Shown piece by piece: positions 9,045 through 17,804 of a stretch of DNA of 58,406 nt. The position numbers and the translations under genes are program-made. The stretch is from Bacteriovoracaceae bacterium (GTDB taxonomy: Bacteria > Bdellovibrionota > Bacteriovoracia > Bacteriovoracales > Bacteriovoracaceae). Within the stretch, counting starts at the first letter, position 1, and every line of letters starts with the position of its first letter. The stretch covers positions 1 to 58,406 of the forward strand of contig CANEUH010000024.1 of NCBI GenBank assembly GCA_947441615.1. The letters are read 5' to 3'. Below the pieces are notes generated by a model that did no database searches, was not told where the DNA came from, and was given only the letters and a program-made list of their open reading frames with translations.

Positions 9045-9500
9045 ATGTTAACTCTTAGAACATTAAAAAGTACGAAAGGTGCTCACAAGAACATCAAGCG
9101 TATCGGCCGCGGTCAAGGTTCTGGTCAAGGAACTCAAGCTGGTAAAGGTCACAAAGGTCAAAAAGCTCGTACCGGCGGCGGAATCCGTATTGGTTTCGAG
9201 GGTGGTCAAATGCCACTTTATAGACGCTTACCAAAAGTCGGTTTCTCTAATGCAGCATTCAAAACAGAATACGCTGTCCTTAATTTAGAAAAACTTGCGA
9301 CTAAATTTGATAAGGAAGTCGTAACTCGTGAAACTCTTATCGATAAGGGCTTCCTAAGTGGAATTAATAAGTCTATGCCGATCAAAATTTTGGCTAAAGG
9401 CGAATTTAATAAGCCTCTTAACTTTAAAGGCATTGAAAAGTTCTCTGCTAAAGCTTTAGAATTGATAAAAAAAGCTGGCGGCAAAGTTGAGAATGCCTAA
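9045..9500 (+). CDS. rplO: 50S ribosomal protein L15
   Basis: L15 is a late-assembly 50S protein. The 151-residue protein has the glycine-rich basic segment GRGQGSGQGTQAGKGHKGQK near residues 20-39, and EGGQMPLYRRLPKVGF just after it. ATG 9045 is preferred to an in-frame TTG two codons earlier, because AGAGG at 9034-9038 is then correctly spaced (6 nt) and the N terminus MLTLRTLK matches the family. Confidence 0.96.
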   Translation: MLTLRTLKSTKGAHKNIKRIGRGQGSGQGTQAGKGHKGQKARTGGGIRIGFEGGQMPLYRRLPKVGFSNAAFKTEYAVLNLEKLATKFDKEVVTRETLIDKGFLSGINKSMPIKILAKGEFNKPLNFKGIEKFSAKALELIKKAGGKVENA

Positions 9501-9517
9501 TTAAGAAGGATACAGGG

Positions 9518-10837
9518 ATGTCATCAAATGTTTCCAAGCTCGAAGAGCTAAAAAAACGAGTTTTCTTTACTATTCTAATGTTAGGAATATATAGAGTTGC
9601 TACTCAGGTCCCTACACCGGGAGTTGATGGGGCAGCTCTTTCTTCCTTTTTTGATGGAATGAAGGGTTCACTCTTTAGCGTATTCAATACGTTTTCTGGT
9701 GGCGCCCTAGAAAGATTTTCAGTCCTTGCACTGGGAATTATGCCTTATATTACTTCATCAATTATTTTTAGCCTTCTTTCGTATTCTATCCCTGCTCTTG
9801 GCGAACTTCAGAAAGAACCAGATGGTCACAAGAAGATCTCTCAATATACAAGATATGCTACCGTGCTATTATGTTTTTTTCAGGGGTATGGATTAGCTGT
9901 TGGGCTTGAGAATATAAAGTCTCCAAACGGCTTACCTGTGGTCATTGACCCTGGGATGAGTTTTCGTCTCTTGACTGTAATTAGTTTAACGGCTGGTACA
10001 ATGTTTGTTATGTGGCTCGGTGAGCAAATTACTGAAAGAGGAATCGGCAATGGTATTTCTCTTGTGATTTTTGCTGGAATCGCTGCTGGAATACCGAGAG
10101 GGATGAGAGATACTTTTAATCTTCTGCAAAATGGAGAGATGAGTGTATTGAATCTTTTAATCGTATTGGCCATTATGCTCGTTTCATTTTGGTTTATTAT
10201 TTTTGTTGAGAGAGCTTTTAGAAAGGTCCCAGTTCAGTACGCTAAAAGAGTTGTAAATAATCGTGTGTTTGGTGGGCAATCTTCTCATTTACCTATTAAG
10301 GTAAATATATCTGGAGTTATGCCGCCTATTTTTGCAAGTGCACTTCTTGGATTTCCGACTACGATTTCTCAGTTTATTCCACAGGAAAGTCCTGTGAAGG
10401 TTTATTTTACAAATATTGAGCAACTCTTTTATCCAGGGAAAATGCTTTATAATTGTGTGTTTATAGGTTTAATTGTTTTTTTCGCTTACTTTTATTCAAC
10501 AATTCAGTTTAAGACTGATGATGTTTCTGAGTCGCTAAAGAAAAACGGTGGATTCATTCCGGGAATTCGTCCAGGAGAGCAAACTGCAGATTTCTTAAAT
10601 CAAGTGATCAGTCGTCTCACTCTTGTTGGAGCAATATACGTTGCAGCCATTTGTATTATGCCTGCAATTCTTTTTAATTATGCAAAGGTTCCATTCTATT
10701 TTGGTGGAACTTCACTACTTATTCTTGTAGGTGTCGCTATTGATACAATGGCACAAGCGGAAGGTTTTATGATCTCACAACGCTTGGATACTGCTTACAA
10801 AGTTAAGGGTAAATATTCTGGTGTGAAAAGGTTTTAA
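9518..10837 (+). CDS. secY: Preprotein translocase subunit SecY
   Basis: SecY forms the protein-conducting channel of the Sec translocon in the inner membrane. The 439-residue protein shows ten hydrophobic spans and the family marks GVDGAALSSFF early, PYITSSIIFSLL (about residues 76-87) and the long cytosolic loop with ERAFRKVPVQYAKR (about 230-243). It ends near GYKYSGVKRF-like residues (KVKGKYSGVKRF). The stop overlaps the adk start by one base, TAATG, so the two are probably translationally coupled. Confidence 0.98.
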   Translation: MSSNVSKLEELKKRVFFTILMLGIYRVATQVPTPGVDGAALSSFFDGMKGSLFSVFNTFSGGALERFSVLALGIMPYITSSIIFSLLSYSIPALGELQKEPDGHKKISQYTRYATVLLCFFQGYGLAVGLENIKSPNGLPVVIDPGMSFRLLTVISLTAGTMFVMWLGEQITERGIGNGISLVIFAGIAAGIPRGMRDTFNLLQNGEMSVLNLLIVLAIMLVSFWFIIFVERAFRKVPVQYAKRVVNNRVFGGQSSHLPIKVNISGVMPPIFASALLGFPTTISQFIPQESPVKVYFTNIEQLFYPGKMLYNCVFIGLIVFFAYFYSTIQFKTDDVSESLKKNGGFIPGIRPGEQTADFLNQVISRLTLVGAIYVAAICIMPAILFNYAKVPFYFGGTSLLILVGVAIDTMAQAEGFMISQRLDTAYKVKGKYSGVKRF

Positions 10838-11472
10838 TGAAATCTCACCTTATATTCATAGGTGCACCGGGATCGGGTAAAGGTACGCAGGCCAGTAAGC
10901 TCGTATCAGACAGAGCATTTAAGCACATCTCTACTGGGGATTTACTTAGATCAGAAATTGCGAAACAGTCTCAACTAGGACTTGAAGTTAAAAAGGTCAT
11001 GGATGAGGGGAAGCTTGTTTCTGACGAGCTCGTAATAAGACTTCTCCAGGCAAACATACACCTGGCGCAGTCACAGTATATTTTCGATGGCTATCCTAGG
11101 AATATCGCTCAGGCGGAGACTCTGGATAGAGAGGTCCTTAAAGGGTCACCATCAATGGCAGTATATTTTGAAATTAATATGGAAAAGTTGGTTGAAAGAC
11201 TAACTAATCGTAGGACATGCAAGTCCTGTGGTTCAATATATAACCTGATTTCTAAAAAGCCTAAGGTAATGGGCAATTGTGACCAATGCGGTAGTACCGA
11301 TCTCGTACAACGAGCGGATGACAAGGAAGAGGTGATCACAAATCGCCTTAAGGTCTTTACGGAGACCGTTAACCCTGTTCTTAAGTACTACCAAGATCTT
11401 GGTCGCTTGATGAAGGTTGATGCTGAAGCATCTGTTGACGCAATCTTTAATCAGATTTCGTCAAAAGTGTGA
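10837..11472 (+). CDS. adk: Adenylate kinase with zinc-type LID domain
   Basis: Adenylate kinase interconverts ATP + AMP and 2 ADP. The 211-residue cytosolic protein has the P-loop GAPGSGKGTQ (residues 9-18), the AMP-binding DGYPRN (84-89) and a long LID domain. The LID carries four cysteines (128, 131, 148, 151) spaced as in zinc-binding adenylate kinases of Gram-positive and many other bacteria. Start and secY stop share one base. The downstream map gene common in this operon is absent; infA follows instead. Confidence 0.97.
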   Translation: MKSHLIFIGAPGSGKGTQASKLVSDRAFKHISTGDLLRSEIAKQSQLGLEVKKVMDEGKLVSDELVIRLLQANIHLAQSQYIFDGYPRNIAQAETLDREVLKGSPSMAVYFEINMEKLVERLTNRRTCKSCGSIYNLISKKPKVMGNCDQCGSTDLVQRADDKEEVITNRLKVFTETVNPVLKYYQDLGRLMKVDAEASVDAIFNQISSKV

Positions 11473-11543
11473 CGTTTCAGAATTAAAATTATTGTCTTAT
11501 AGTTTTTATTTTTATATAAGGTCACTTACTTTTTAGGAAGGGC

Positions 11544-11768
11544 ATGGCTGAGTCAACTGACACAATTGAAGTGGAAGGGGAAGTTTTAGAACTTTTACCG
11601 AACACGCGTTTTAGAGTGAAACTCCCTAATGGGCATGTTGTGCTTGCACACATTAGTGGGAAGATGAGAATGAATTTTATCAAGATCCTTCCTGGAGATA
11701 AGGTCGTGATCGAGATTAGTAAATATGACCTAGATAAAGGTCGAATCATTTTTAGAAGTAAGGGTTAA
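11544..11768 (+). CDS. infA: Translation initiation factor IF-1
   Basis: IF-1 occupies the ribosomal A site during initiation. The 74-residue protein is a single OB fold with the family segments [20 protein letters not shown] (from residue 8) and [13 protein letters not shown], ending DKGRIIFR. It lies 71 bp after adk; that gap contains TTATAG-like AT-rich sequence but no clear promoter. AGGAAGGGC precedes ATG 11544. Confidence 0.97.
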   Translation: MAESTDTIEVEGEVLELLPNTRFRVKLPNGHVVLAHISGKMRMNFIKILPGDKVVIEISKYDLDKGRIIFRSKG

Positions 11769-11770
11769 TT

Positions 11771-11887
11771 ATGAAAGTACGTTCATCTGTAAAGCCGATC
11801 TGTAAAGACTGTAAAGTCGTAAAACGCCAAGGCGTTTTAAGAGTTATCTGTAAAGTAAATCCAAAACATAAGCAAAAACAAGGCTAG
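11771..11887 (+). CDS. rpmJ: 50S ribosomal protein L36
   Basis: L36 is the smallest 50S protein. I translated the 38-codon frame by hand: [20 protein letters not shown], then [18 protein letters not shown]. Zinc ligands C11, C14, C27 and H33 are all present, so this is the zinc-binding form. It begins 2 bp after the infA stop, with AAGGG at the end of infA serving as ribosome-binding site. Confidence 0.96.
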   Translation: MKVRSSVKPICKDCKVVKRQGVLRVICKVNPKHKQKQG

Positions 11888-11899
11888 TAGGGGAAATAT

Positions 11900-12280
11900 A
11901 TGGCACGTTTATTAGGTGTAGACTTACCGAGAAATAAAAAAATGAGCGTTGCACTTAGAGCAATCTATGGTGTAGGCCCAAAAGTAGCAGCAGACGTTCT
12001 GACAAAAGTTGGAATCAGCGCTGACAGAAGTTCAAATGAAATTACAGAGGAAGAAGTTCAGCAAATTCGTGCTGCTCTCGATGAGTACACGGTTGAGGGA
12101 GATCTTCGTCGTGAAATCGCTCTAAATATCAAGCGCCTCAAGGATTTGGGTTGTTACCGTGGTATTCGCCACCGTAAAGGCCTCCCTGTTCGCGGTCAGC
12201 GTACCCATACAAACGCTCGTACGCGTAAGGGTCCTGCTGTTGCAATTGCAGGTAAGAAATCAATTAAGGCAATGAAATAA
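11900..12280 (+). CDS. rpsM: 30S ribosomal protein S13
   Basis: S13 lies in the 30S head, pairs with S19 and contacts P-site tRNA and bridge B1. The 126-residue protein has the helix-two-turn-helix start [29 protein letters not shown], and the C-terminal [15 protein letters not shown] (about residues 100-114) of the tail that contacts tRNA. It starts 12 bp after rpmJ behind TAGGGGAAA. Confidence 0.97.
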   Translation: MARLLGVDLPRNKKMSVALRAIYGVGPKVAADVLTKVGISADRSSNEITEEEVQQIRAALDEYTVEGDLRREIALNIKRLKDLGCYRGIRHRKGLPVRGQRTHTNARTRKGPAVAIAGKKSIKAMK

Positions 12281-12296
12281 TTTAAGGTAGGAACAT

Positions 12297-12734
12297 ATGG
12301 CAATTACTAATGCACAAAAAGCTTCTGGAATGTCTTCTGGTGCTCCAACTGGTGGGTCAAAGGGCGGAAAGAAAAAAGCTCGTAAGAATTTATCTCACGG
12401 AGTTTGTCACATTCATGCTTCTTTCAACAATACCATCGTAACAATCAGTGATGCTGATGGTAACGCTGTTGTTTGGGCGTCTGCTGGAGGCTTGGGTTTT
12501 CGTGGGTCTAAAAAATCAACTCCATTCGCTGCTCAGGTAGCTTCACAGGAAGCTGCAAAAAAAGCTGCTGAACATGGTCTTTCATCCGTAGATGTTAAGG
12601 TGAAGGGTCCAGGTGCGGGTCGTGAAAACGCTATCCGTGCTCTTCTTGCTGCGGGACTCAGAATTACTTCTGTTGCCGATATGAGCCCTATGCCTCACAA
12701 CGGCTGTCGTGCTCCAAAAAGAAGAAGAGTTTAA
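12297..12734 (+). CDS. rpsK: 30S ribosomal protein S11
   Basis: S11 lies on the 30S platform near the E site. The 145-residue protein has the classic [19 protein letters not shown] stretch (about residues 38-56) and the C terminus [19 protein letters not shown] glycine/serine/lysine-rich N-terminal extension of about 30 residues precedes the core. In most bacteria rpsD would come next; here rpoA follows after 43 bp. Confidence 0.97.
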   Translation: MAITNAQKASGMSSGAPTGGSKGGKKKARKNLSHGVCHIHASFNNTIVTISDADGNAVVWASAGGLGFRGSKKSTPFAAQVASQEAAKKAAEHGLSSVDVKVKGPGAGRENAIRALLAAGLRITSVADMSPMPHNGCRAPKRRRV

Positions 12735-12780
12735 GCTTTAGCTTTGTAGTTTGTTTTACCGTTAGCTATTAGGAGTTATG

Positions 12781-13800
12781 ATGAATTCTTTTATGAGTAA
12801 AAACTGGGCAGGGATGATTCGTCCAGCTGCTTTAGAAGTCGATACTGAAGGTCTTAAGTCAAATTATGGTAAGTTTACTGCTAAACCACTTGAGCGTGGA
12901 TACGGGCTTACTTTAGGTAACTCTCTTAGAAGAGTCCTTTTGTCCTCCCTTCAAGGCGCCGGTATTGTTGCTGTTAAAGTAGATGGTGTAGATCATGAAT
13001 TCGGCACAATCAATAATATTAAAGAAGAGGTTTCTGAAATTATTCTTAACTTGAAGGAAATTCGCTTTAAAATTCTGGATAAAGAAGAAATAACTCTTGT
13101 TCTTGAAAAAAATTCTGAAGGTGCAGTTAAGGCATCAGACATTCAAGAAAATACTCATGTAAAGGTTTTAAATCCTGAGCATACTATTTGTAACGTTTCT
13201 TCAGGCGGATCTATCCGTATGGAGCTTAAAGTTGCTCGTGGTAAAGGTTATGTAACAGCTCTTGATAACAAAGAAGCCTTTGATCTTCCTGTTGGTTGGA
13301 TTTACATCGATACTCTTTTCTCACCTGTTCACCGTGTGAATTACACAGTAACTAATAGCCGTGTTGGTAAGAGAACAGACTATGATAAGCTTACTCTTGA
13401 GGTATGGACAAACGCAGGTATTGATCCAGTTGATGCTGTTGCAATTTCGGCAAAAATTCTTCGTGATCAGCTTTCTGTTTTCCTTAATTTCGAAGATAAA
13501 GATGCTCCAACTGAAGTTAAACCTGTTGGTGCAGCGGCCGCAACTGGTGGAGTAGCTAACGAAGCTCTTCTTAAACCAGTTTCTGAGTTGGAATTATCTG
13601 TTCGTTCAGCAAATTGTTTGCAGAACGCTAATATTAAATATATTTACGAGCTCGTTTCTAAAACAGAAGGCGAAATGCTTAGAACTAAGAACTTTGGTCG
13701 TAAGTCTCTTAATGAAATTAAAGAGATTTTATCATCAATGGGGCTTGGTCTTGGTATGAAAGTCGACAACATTATGAAGCAAGTTCAGCACGCTGACTAA
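12781..13800 (+). CDS. rpoA: DNA-directed RNA polymerase alpha subunit
   Basis: Alpha dimerises to start RNA polymerase assembly, and its C-terminal domain binds UP elements and activators. The N-terminal domain (to about residue 235) contains [25 protein letters not shown] residues, split here as [18 protein letters not shown] (near 38-55). The C-terminal domain (about 265-330) contains [20 protein letters not shown] and [14 protein letters not shown]. Two tandem ATGs (12778, 12781) are possible; AGGAG at 12771-12775 is only 2 nt from the first and 5 nt from the second, so I use the second. Confidence 0.97.
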   Translation: MNSFMSKNWAGMIRPAALEVDTEGLKSNYGKFTAKPLERGYGLTLGNSLRRVLLSSLQGAGIVAVKVDGVDHEFGTINNIKEEVSEIILNLKEIRFKILDKEEITLVLEKNSEGAVKASDIQENTHVKVLNPEHTICNVSSGGSIRMELKVARGKGYVTALDNKEAFDLPVGWIYIDTLFSPVHRVNYTVTNSRVGKRTDYDKLTLEVWTNAGIDPVDAVAISAKILRDQLSVFLNFEDKDAPTEVKPVGAAAATGGVANEALLKPVSELELSVRSANCLQNANIKYIYELVSKTEGEMLRTKNFGRKSLNEIKEILSSMGLGLGMKVDNIMKQVQHAD

Positions 13801-13821
13801 GCGTTCTTATAGGGGAATTTT

Positions 13822-14178
13822 ATGAGACATGGTAATCACAAATACAAACTTGGTGTAAAGCCTCAGCACAGAAAAGCTCTTGTTCAGGGCCTAGCTATGG
13901 AATTAATCATCCATGGTAAAATCAGAACTACTGAAACAAAAGCCAAGGCCATTAAGCCTTTCGTTGAAAAGTTAGTGACACTTGCCAAGAACGATACGGT
14001 TGCTAACCGTCGTCTTGCTTTCACAAAACTTAACAACAAAGAAGCTGTTTCGGCTCTTTTTGCTAATGTTGCCCCAAAATTTAAACAGCGTCCCGGCGGA
14101 TATACTCGCATTTTAAAGCTAGCTGAAGGTCGTCTTGGTGATGGTGCAAAAGAAGCATTCATCGCTTTTGTTGAGTAA
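13822..14178 (+). CDS. rplQ: 50S ribosomal protein L17
   Basis: L17 lies near the tunnel exit. The 118-residue protein begins MRHGNHKYKLGVKPQHRKAL and has the TTETKAKAIKPFVEKLVTLA helix and the ending GGYTRILKLAEGRLGDGA. It is the last gene of the ribosomal super-operon; a strong terminator follows 22 bp after the stop. Confidence 0.97.
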   Translation: MRHGNHKYKLGVKPQHRKALVQGLAMELIIHGKIRTTETKAKAIKPFVEKLVTLAKNDTVANRRLAFTKLNNKEAVSALFANVAPKFKQRPGGYTRILKLAEGRLGDGAKEAFIAFVE

Positions 14179-14200
14179 TCTTAATAATAGATCTTAATTT

Positions 14201-14240
14201 AAACCTTCCCAGTTTCATCGCTGGGAAGGTTTTTTGTTTT
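14201..14240 (+). terminator. Strong Rho-independent terminator closing the ribosomal operon
   Basis: A perfect 12-bp stem, AAACCTTCCCAG (14201-14212) with CTGGGAAGGTTT (14221-14232), has an 8-nt loop and is followed by a T-rich run. Its 3' side reaches to 2 bp before the start codon of the next gene. Confidence 0.93.
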
Positions 14241-14242
14241 AT

Positions 14243-14809
14243 ATGCTTAATCGAATTATCATTATTGGTTTCATTATCCTCTCCGCAATTGGGTACTCCC
14301 TCTATCAAAAAAATTCTTTGGAAAGTCAGCTAGCAAGTAAAGACAGTTCAATTCTAGGTAAATTACCCAAAAGCACCTTTGAGACTCTTGATGGTAAAAT
14401 TTTCGATCCTGAACAGTTCTACTCTGGGCGGATTGGACTTCTTATCGTTCATTTTTGGGGGACTTGGTGTGCCCCTTGTGAGGCTGAGCTACCTGAGCTT
14501 TTAACGTTTATAAAGCGATTTGAAGGGCGCAGAGACGTTAAGTTTCTTTTGGTCGCAGTCAACGACGAGAAATACAAAATTGAAAAACATCTAAAGACCT
14601 TGAATATCCCAGCAGCATCCATTGAATGGCTCATCGACAACCGCAACATCCACCGCGATATTTATGGCACAACAAGAGTACCAGAAACCTACGTGTTCTC
14701 GTCGGATAAAACCACTCTTAGAAAATATATGGGTCCCCAGGAATGGAATAAGACTATGTTTTTCCAAAGTTTTGACGAATTTCTGCAGATTTCACAGTCC
14801 AAGTTGTAA
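14243..14809 (+). CDS. TlpA/ResA-like membrane-anchored thioredoxin
   Basis: A predicted thiol-disulfide oxidoreductase of the extracytoplasmic TlpA/ResA group, probably involved in cytochrome c maturation or reduction of periplasmic disulfides. The 188-residue protein has an N-terminal membrane anchor (about residues 4-20), then a thioredoxin fold with the active site WCAPC (75-79) and the cis-proline segment TRVPETYVF later. ATG 14243 lies just after the rplQ terminator, and no good Shine-Dalgarno is seen. An in-frame TTG at 14234 inside the T-run is less likely. It stands alone in this orientation; the actual substrate is unknown. Confidence 0.85.
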   Translation: MLNRIIIIGFIILSAIGYSLYQKNSLESQLASKDSSILGKLPKSTFETLDGKIFDPEQFYSGRIGLLIVHFWGTWCAPCEAELPELLTFIKRFEGRRDVKFLLVAVNDEKYKIEKHLKTLNIPAASIEWLIDNRNIHRDIYGTTRVPETYVFSSDKTTLRKYMGPQEWNKTMFFQSFDEFLQISQSKL

Positions 14810-14848
14810 ACAAATTCCTCAATCAGACAAAACTCCTGTCAAGAAAAA

Positions 14849-14861
14849 CGACAAACTGTCG
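14849..14861 (+). repeat. Short inverted repeat in the promoter region of the sigma-54 activator
   Basis: CGACA (14849-14853) and TGTCG (14857-14861) form a 5-bp inverted repeat with a 3-nt spacer, 24 bp upstream of the larger repeat at 14885-14907. It might be an accessory operator half or chance. Confidence 0.3.
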
Positions 14862-14884
14862 ATAAGTAAGACGATTACTAAAAA

Positions 14885-14907
14885 AAATGTTCATGGACTG
14901 AACATTT
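14885..14907 (+). promoter_or_regulatory. Perfect inverted repeat, likely operator of the sigma-54 activator gene
   Basis: AAATGTTCA (14885-14893) and TGAACATTT (14899-14907) are perfect 9-bp inverted repeats with the spacer TGGAC. The repeat ends 18 bp before the ATG, next to the AGGAG ribosome-binding site at 14913-14917. Such a placement fits autoregulation by a dimeric DNA-binding protein, or alternatively an mRNA hairpin affecting translation. Confidence 0.6.
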
Positions 14908-14925
14908 GCTTACAGGAGAAACATC

Positions 14926-16524
14926 ATGATTGATTGGAAAGCGATTAAGGAACTACATACTACCAAGAGCCTAGAGAAGATCATTGGAAATTGGTACGGG
15001 CTAGACCTCGTTTATGTAGATACTCAAGGGCGAGCACAATTCATTCAAGATCCTTCGTATGCCTTCAAGTCACCATTTTTAAAACTACAAATGACTCACT
15101 CTTATGGCCATGACTGGCTAGAAACAGATATAGAAAAAGTGTTCGAATTCTTTAATTCTTCAAGTGAAGAGGGGTACGAATTTAATGCATTCTTTCCAGG
15201 TACCTTTGGCTATTCACACAAGGTTGTTGTAGACGGGGAATTTTGTGGTGTGGTGATTGCTTATCCTTATTTTAAAGACACATCCACTTCTGAAGAAATG
15301 GAAGGAGTTCACCAAAAAATGGTTGAGTGTGGGATCAGCGAAGAAGACGCGAAATTTGCCATCTCAAAAGTAAAAAAGTTCTCTGGTCGTTTTTATACAG
15401 AAATGAAAGAACTCGTATGGATCATGGCCGATGAAGTGGGTACATTTCATCAAGAGATCTCTAAGCGTGAATCGAGAATTATGGACCTCAACTCTGAGCT
15501 CGGTAATAAATATCGTTATCATAACTTGATTGGTAAATCGAAAAAAATGCAGCAGGTTTATCATCTGTTATCCAAAGTCGCTAACTCTGAGTCCACGATC
15601 ATGATTCAAGGTGAAAACGGTACAGGTAAAGAAATGGTAGCGAAGGCCATTCACTACAATTCAACTCGAAAAGATGCTGTTTTCATGGCCGTTAACTGCT
15701 CTGCCTTTAACGATAATCTTCTTGATTCAGAATTATTTGGACACGTAAAAGGTGCTTTTACAGGGGCCATTAAGGATAAGAAAGGTGTCTTCGAAGTCGC
15801 CAATGGTGGAACACTATTTTTAGATGAAATTGGAGATACGTCTCCATCCATGCAAGTAAAACTTCTTCGTATTCTTCAGGAAGGGACATTCCTTCCTGTT
15901 GGTGCCACAACTCCCAGAAAGGTGAATGTGAGAGTGGTTGCAGCAACAAATAAAAATCTCAAAGAAATGATTGCGAAGGGTGAGTTCAGAGAAGATCTCT
16001 ATTATAGAATCAACGTTATTAACGTGGCCCTTCCAGCTCTACGAGAAAGGCAAGAGGATATCCCGGTATTAATGGATTTCTTCCTTCAAAAACGCTGTGA
16101 AGAAGCGGGTGTTCCTTTAAAAACGTTCTCAAAAAAGTGTCTTGAGAAAATGCTTGACCACCACTGGCCTGGAAACGTGCGCGAACTTCAAAATGAAGTG
16201 GAGCGCTTAGTTGTTCTTGCTGGTGAAGATAAAACCATCACTCCTGATATGCTGTCTGCAAGGATCCTGGAAAGTGGTGAGGCCAATACTCATTCTCATT
16301 CCCACTCTGGCGGAAGTTTTCTTAAAGGTGTTAATACAAATGGTTCTTTAAAAGATGCTCTTGAGGAACTTGAAATTCTTATGATCCGCGAGGGACTTAA
16401 GCGTTGTGGTTTTAATAAATCAAAACTTGCAAAGGAATTAGGAATTTCTCGGGCCGGCCTTATTATGAAAGTGGAAAAATATGGCCTAGACAAACGAGCT
16501 CAAAAACGCGCCGCTGGCGAATAA
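14926..16524 (+). CDS. Sigma-54-dependent transcriptional activator (NtrC type)
   Basis: A bacterial enhancer-binding protein that uses ATP to open promoters bound by sigma-54 RNA polymerase. Of the 532 residues, the first 190 or so form a sensory region that looks GAF-like but lacks a receiver domain. The AAA+ domain follows with Walker A GENGTGKE (about 229-236), the sigma-54 contact loop GAFTGA (about 275-280), Walker B LFLDEIGD and the arginine-finger region. A histidine/serine-rich linker then leads to a Fis-type helix-turn-helix (KSKLAKELGISRAGLIMKVE). Its signal is unknown. It is preceded by a large inverted repeat and followed by its own terminator, so it is probably monocistronic. 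Confidence 0.95.
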   Translation: MIDWKAIKELHTTKSLEKIIGNWYGLDLVYVDTQGRAQFIQDPSYAFKSPFLKLQMTHSYGHDWLETDIEKVFEFFNSSSEEGYEFNAFFPGTFGYSHKVVVDGEFCGVVIAYPYFKDTSTSEEMEGVHQKMVECGISEEDAKFAISKVKKFSGRFYTEMKELVWIMADEVGTFHQEISKRESRIMDLNSELGNKYRYHNLIGKSKKMQQVYHLLSKVANSESTIMIQGENGTGKEMVAKAIHYNSTRKDAVFMAVNCSAFNDNLLDSELFGHVKGAFTGAIKDKKGVFEVANGGTLFLDEIGDTSPSMQVKLLRILQEGTFLPVGATTPRKVNVRVVAATNKNLKEMIAKGEFREDLYYRINVINVALPALRERQEDIPVLMDFFLQKRCEEAGVPLKTFSKKCLEKMLDHHWPGNVRELQNEVERLVVLAGEDKTITPDMLSARILESGEANTHSHSHSGGSFLKGVNTNGSLKDALEELEILMIREGLKRCGFNKSKLAKELGISRAGLIMKVEKYGLDKRAQKRAAGE

Positions 16525-16531
16525 TCTAAAT

Positions 16532-16560
16532 AAAAGGGAGGGCTAGCCTTCCCTTTTTAA
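16532..16560 (+). terminator. Rho-independent terminator after the sigma-54 activator
   Basis: AAAAGGGAGGGCTAGCC pairs with the following TTCCCTTTT to make a nearly perfect stem (16532-16557, one G-T pair, GGCTAGCC at the tip) followed by T residues. It ends about 10 bp before the next gene. Confidence 0.85.
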
Positions 16561-16569
16561 TTTAAAAAA

Positions 16570-17013
16570 ATGCCAAAAATTATTGATACAAAAATTACCC
16601 ACGAAAAAGTGGTCCTCTATGATGATGGTGAGGATGTTTTCGTAGAAGGTGATACTTCAAGAGATCTCTTTATTATTCAAGAAGGAGAAATAGAGATATT
16701 TAAAAAATCTCCTCTAGGTGAACTAAAACTCGCCGTTTTTAAGCGTGGTGATTTTTTTGGAGACATGGCCCTTTTGCAAGGAGGACATCGTTTTGCTGGA
16801 GCAAAAGCGAAAGGAAAAACGAAGCTTCTCGTCATTCAACCGGGTGGCTTTCTCCTAAAAATTAGAAGAGATCCAACCTTCGCTTTTGAAATGCTCCAAG
16901 CACTCTCACTGAGAATAAAAGTTTCAAATGAAAGACTTTTAGAAGTTATTCAAAAGGGGAATATCCCTAAAGATAAAGTGGAAGAAATCCTTCAGATGCT
17001 GAGTGGAAAATGA
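16570..17013 (+). CDS. Cyclic-nucleotide-binding domain protein
   Basis: A 147-residue stand-alone cNMP-binding domain with no DNA-binding helix-turn-helix, probably a cytosolic regulatory subunit or sensor. The beta-roll strands are followed by the phosphate-binding cassette region FGDMALLQGGHRFAGAKAKG (about residues 63-82), where the arginine expected to hold the cyclic phosphate can be placed in GGHRFAGA. A C-terminal helix (residues 100-147) follows. The start ATG has no recognisable Shine-Dalgarno. Its 3' end overlaps the metallophosphoesterase start by 4 bp (ATGA), so the two probably work together, perhaps in nucleotide second-messenger control; this last point is inference. Confidence 0.8.
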   Translation: MPKIIDTKITHEKVVLYDDGEDVFVEGDTSRDLFIIQEGEIEIFKKSPLGELKLAVFKRGDFFGDMALLQGGHRFAGAKAKGKTKLLVIQPGGFLLKIRRDPTFAFEMLQALSLRIKVSNERLLEVIQKGNIPKDKVEEILQMLSGK

Positions 17014-17759
17014 TTACAAATCTCACGACAAAAAAGATGGTTGTGATTTCGGACCTTCATTTTGGTAATCCCTTTTCATCAACGACACATATTGTACTCG
17101 ATTTTATTAAATGGGCTGCCTCCCAAGATTATGACATTTGTATCAATGGAGATGGTTTAGAGGTCGCGCAAGCGTCTCTAAGTAAAATGGTCACTGAAAT
17201 GCCTGAGGTCGTTAGAACAATAAAAAATATTAATAAGCAAAACCACAACATCTATTACATTGTCGGTAATCACGATATTGCATTTGAAAATTTTCTAGAA
17301 GATTGGGGCTATTTTAAAGTGTCCCCCTTTTTAAATGTAGAATCGGGAGTTTCAAGGATTCGGATCGAGCATGGACACATCTATGATCCACTTTTTGTGA
17401 AGTATCCTAGACTCTATGAGAAACTCACCCATTTCGGTGGGTTGCTTTTAAAAATCTCACCAAGCCTTTACAAAAGTTGGATCGCGTTTGAAAAATGGAG
17501 AGCGCATTTAAGGGCAAAAAAAACTGGAATTATTGGGGAGCCTCCTGAGTTTCAAGAGGCAGCGAGAGAAATTTCTGAAAGAGGATTTGATTGTGTCGTG
17601 TTTGGTCATACTCATCACCCAGGCGAAGTCATTCTTGAAAACGAAAAAAGATATTTAAATCCAGGCTCCTGGCTTCTTTCTTGTCACTATGTTGAAATTA
17701 ATAATGGCCATGTCTCACTTAAAATCTGGGATAATTCAAAGCAGCATTCTTTACCCTGA
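17010..17759 (+). CDS. Calcineurin-like metallophosphoesterase
   Basis: A 249-residue dinuclear-metal phosphoesterase. The motifs appear in the right order: SDLHFG (about residues 15-20), NGDG, VGNHD (about 85-89), EHGH (about 115-118) and FGHTHHPGE (about 197-205). The overall layout resembles LpxH-type UDP-2,3-diacylglucosamine hydrolases and their uncharacterised relatives, but the substrate cannot be decided from sequence alone. The 4-bp overlap with the upstream cyclic-nucleotide-binding protein also leaves open a phosphodiesterase role. Confidence 0.85.
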   Translation: MITNLTTKKMVVISDLHFGNPFSSTTHIVLDFIKWAASQDYDICINGDGLEVAQASLSKMVTEMPEVVRTIKNINKQNHNIYYIVGNHDIAFENFLEDWGYFKVSPFLNVESGVSRIRIEHGHIYDPLFVKYPRLYEKLTHFGGLLLKISPSLYKSWIAFEKWRAHLRAKKTGIIGEPPEFQEAAREISERGFDCVVFGHTHHPGEVILENEKRYLNPGSWLLSCHYVEINNGHVSLKIWDNSKQHSLP

Positions 17760-17804
17760 AGTTCATCCAAGGTATAACTTTTGGACAAAATTCAGGAGGG
17801 TCCC

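Noticed and set aside
14622..14933. Plus-strand open frame overlapping the thioredoxin gene and its downstream gap
   Set aside because: It lies in another frame of the thioredoxin gene, has no family resemblance and runs through the inverted repeats before the next gene.
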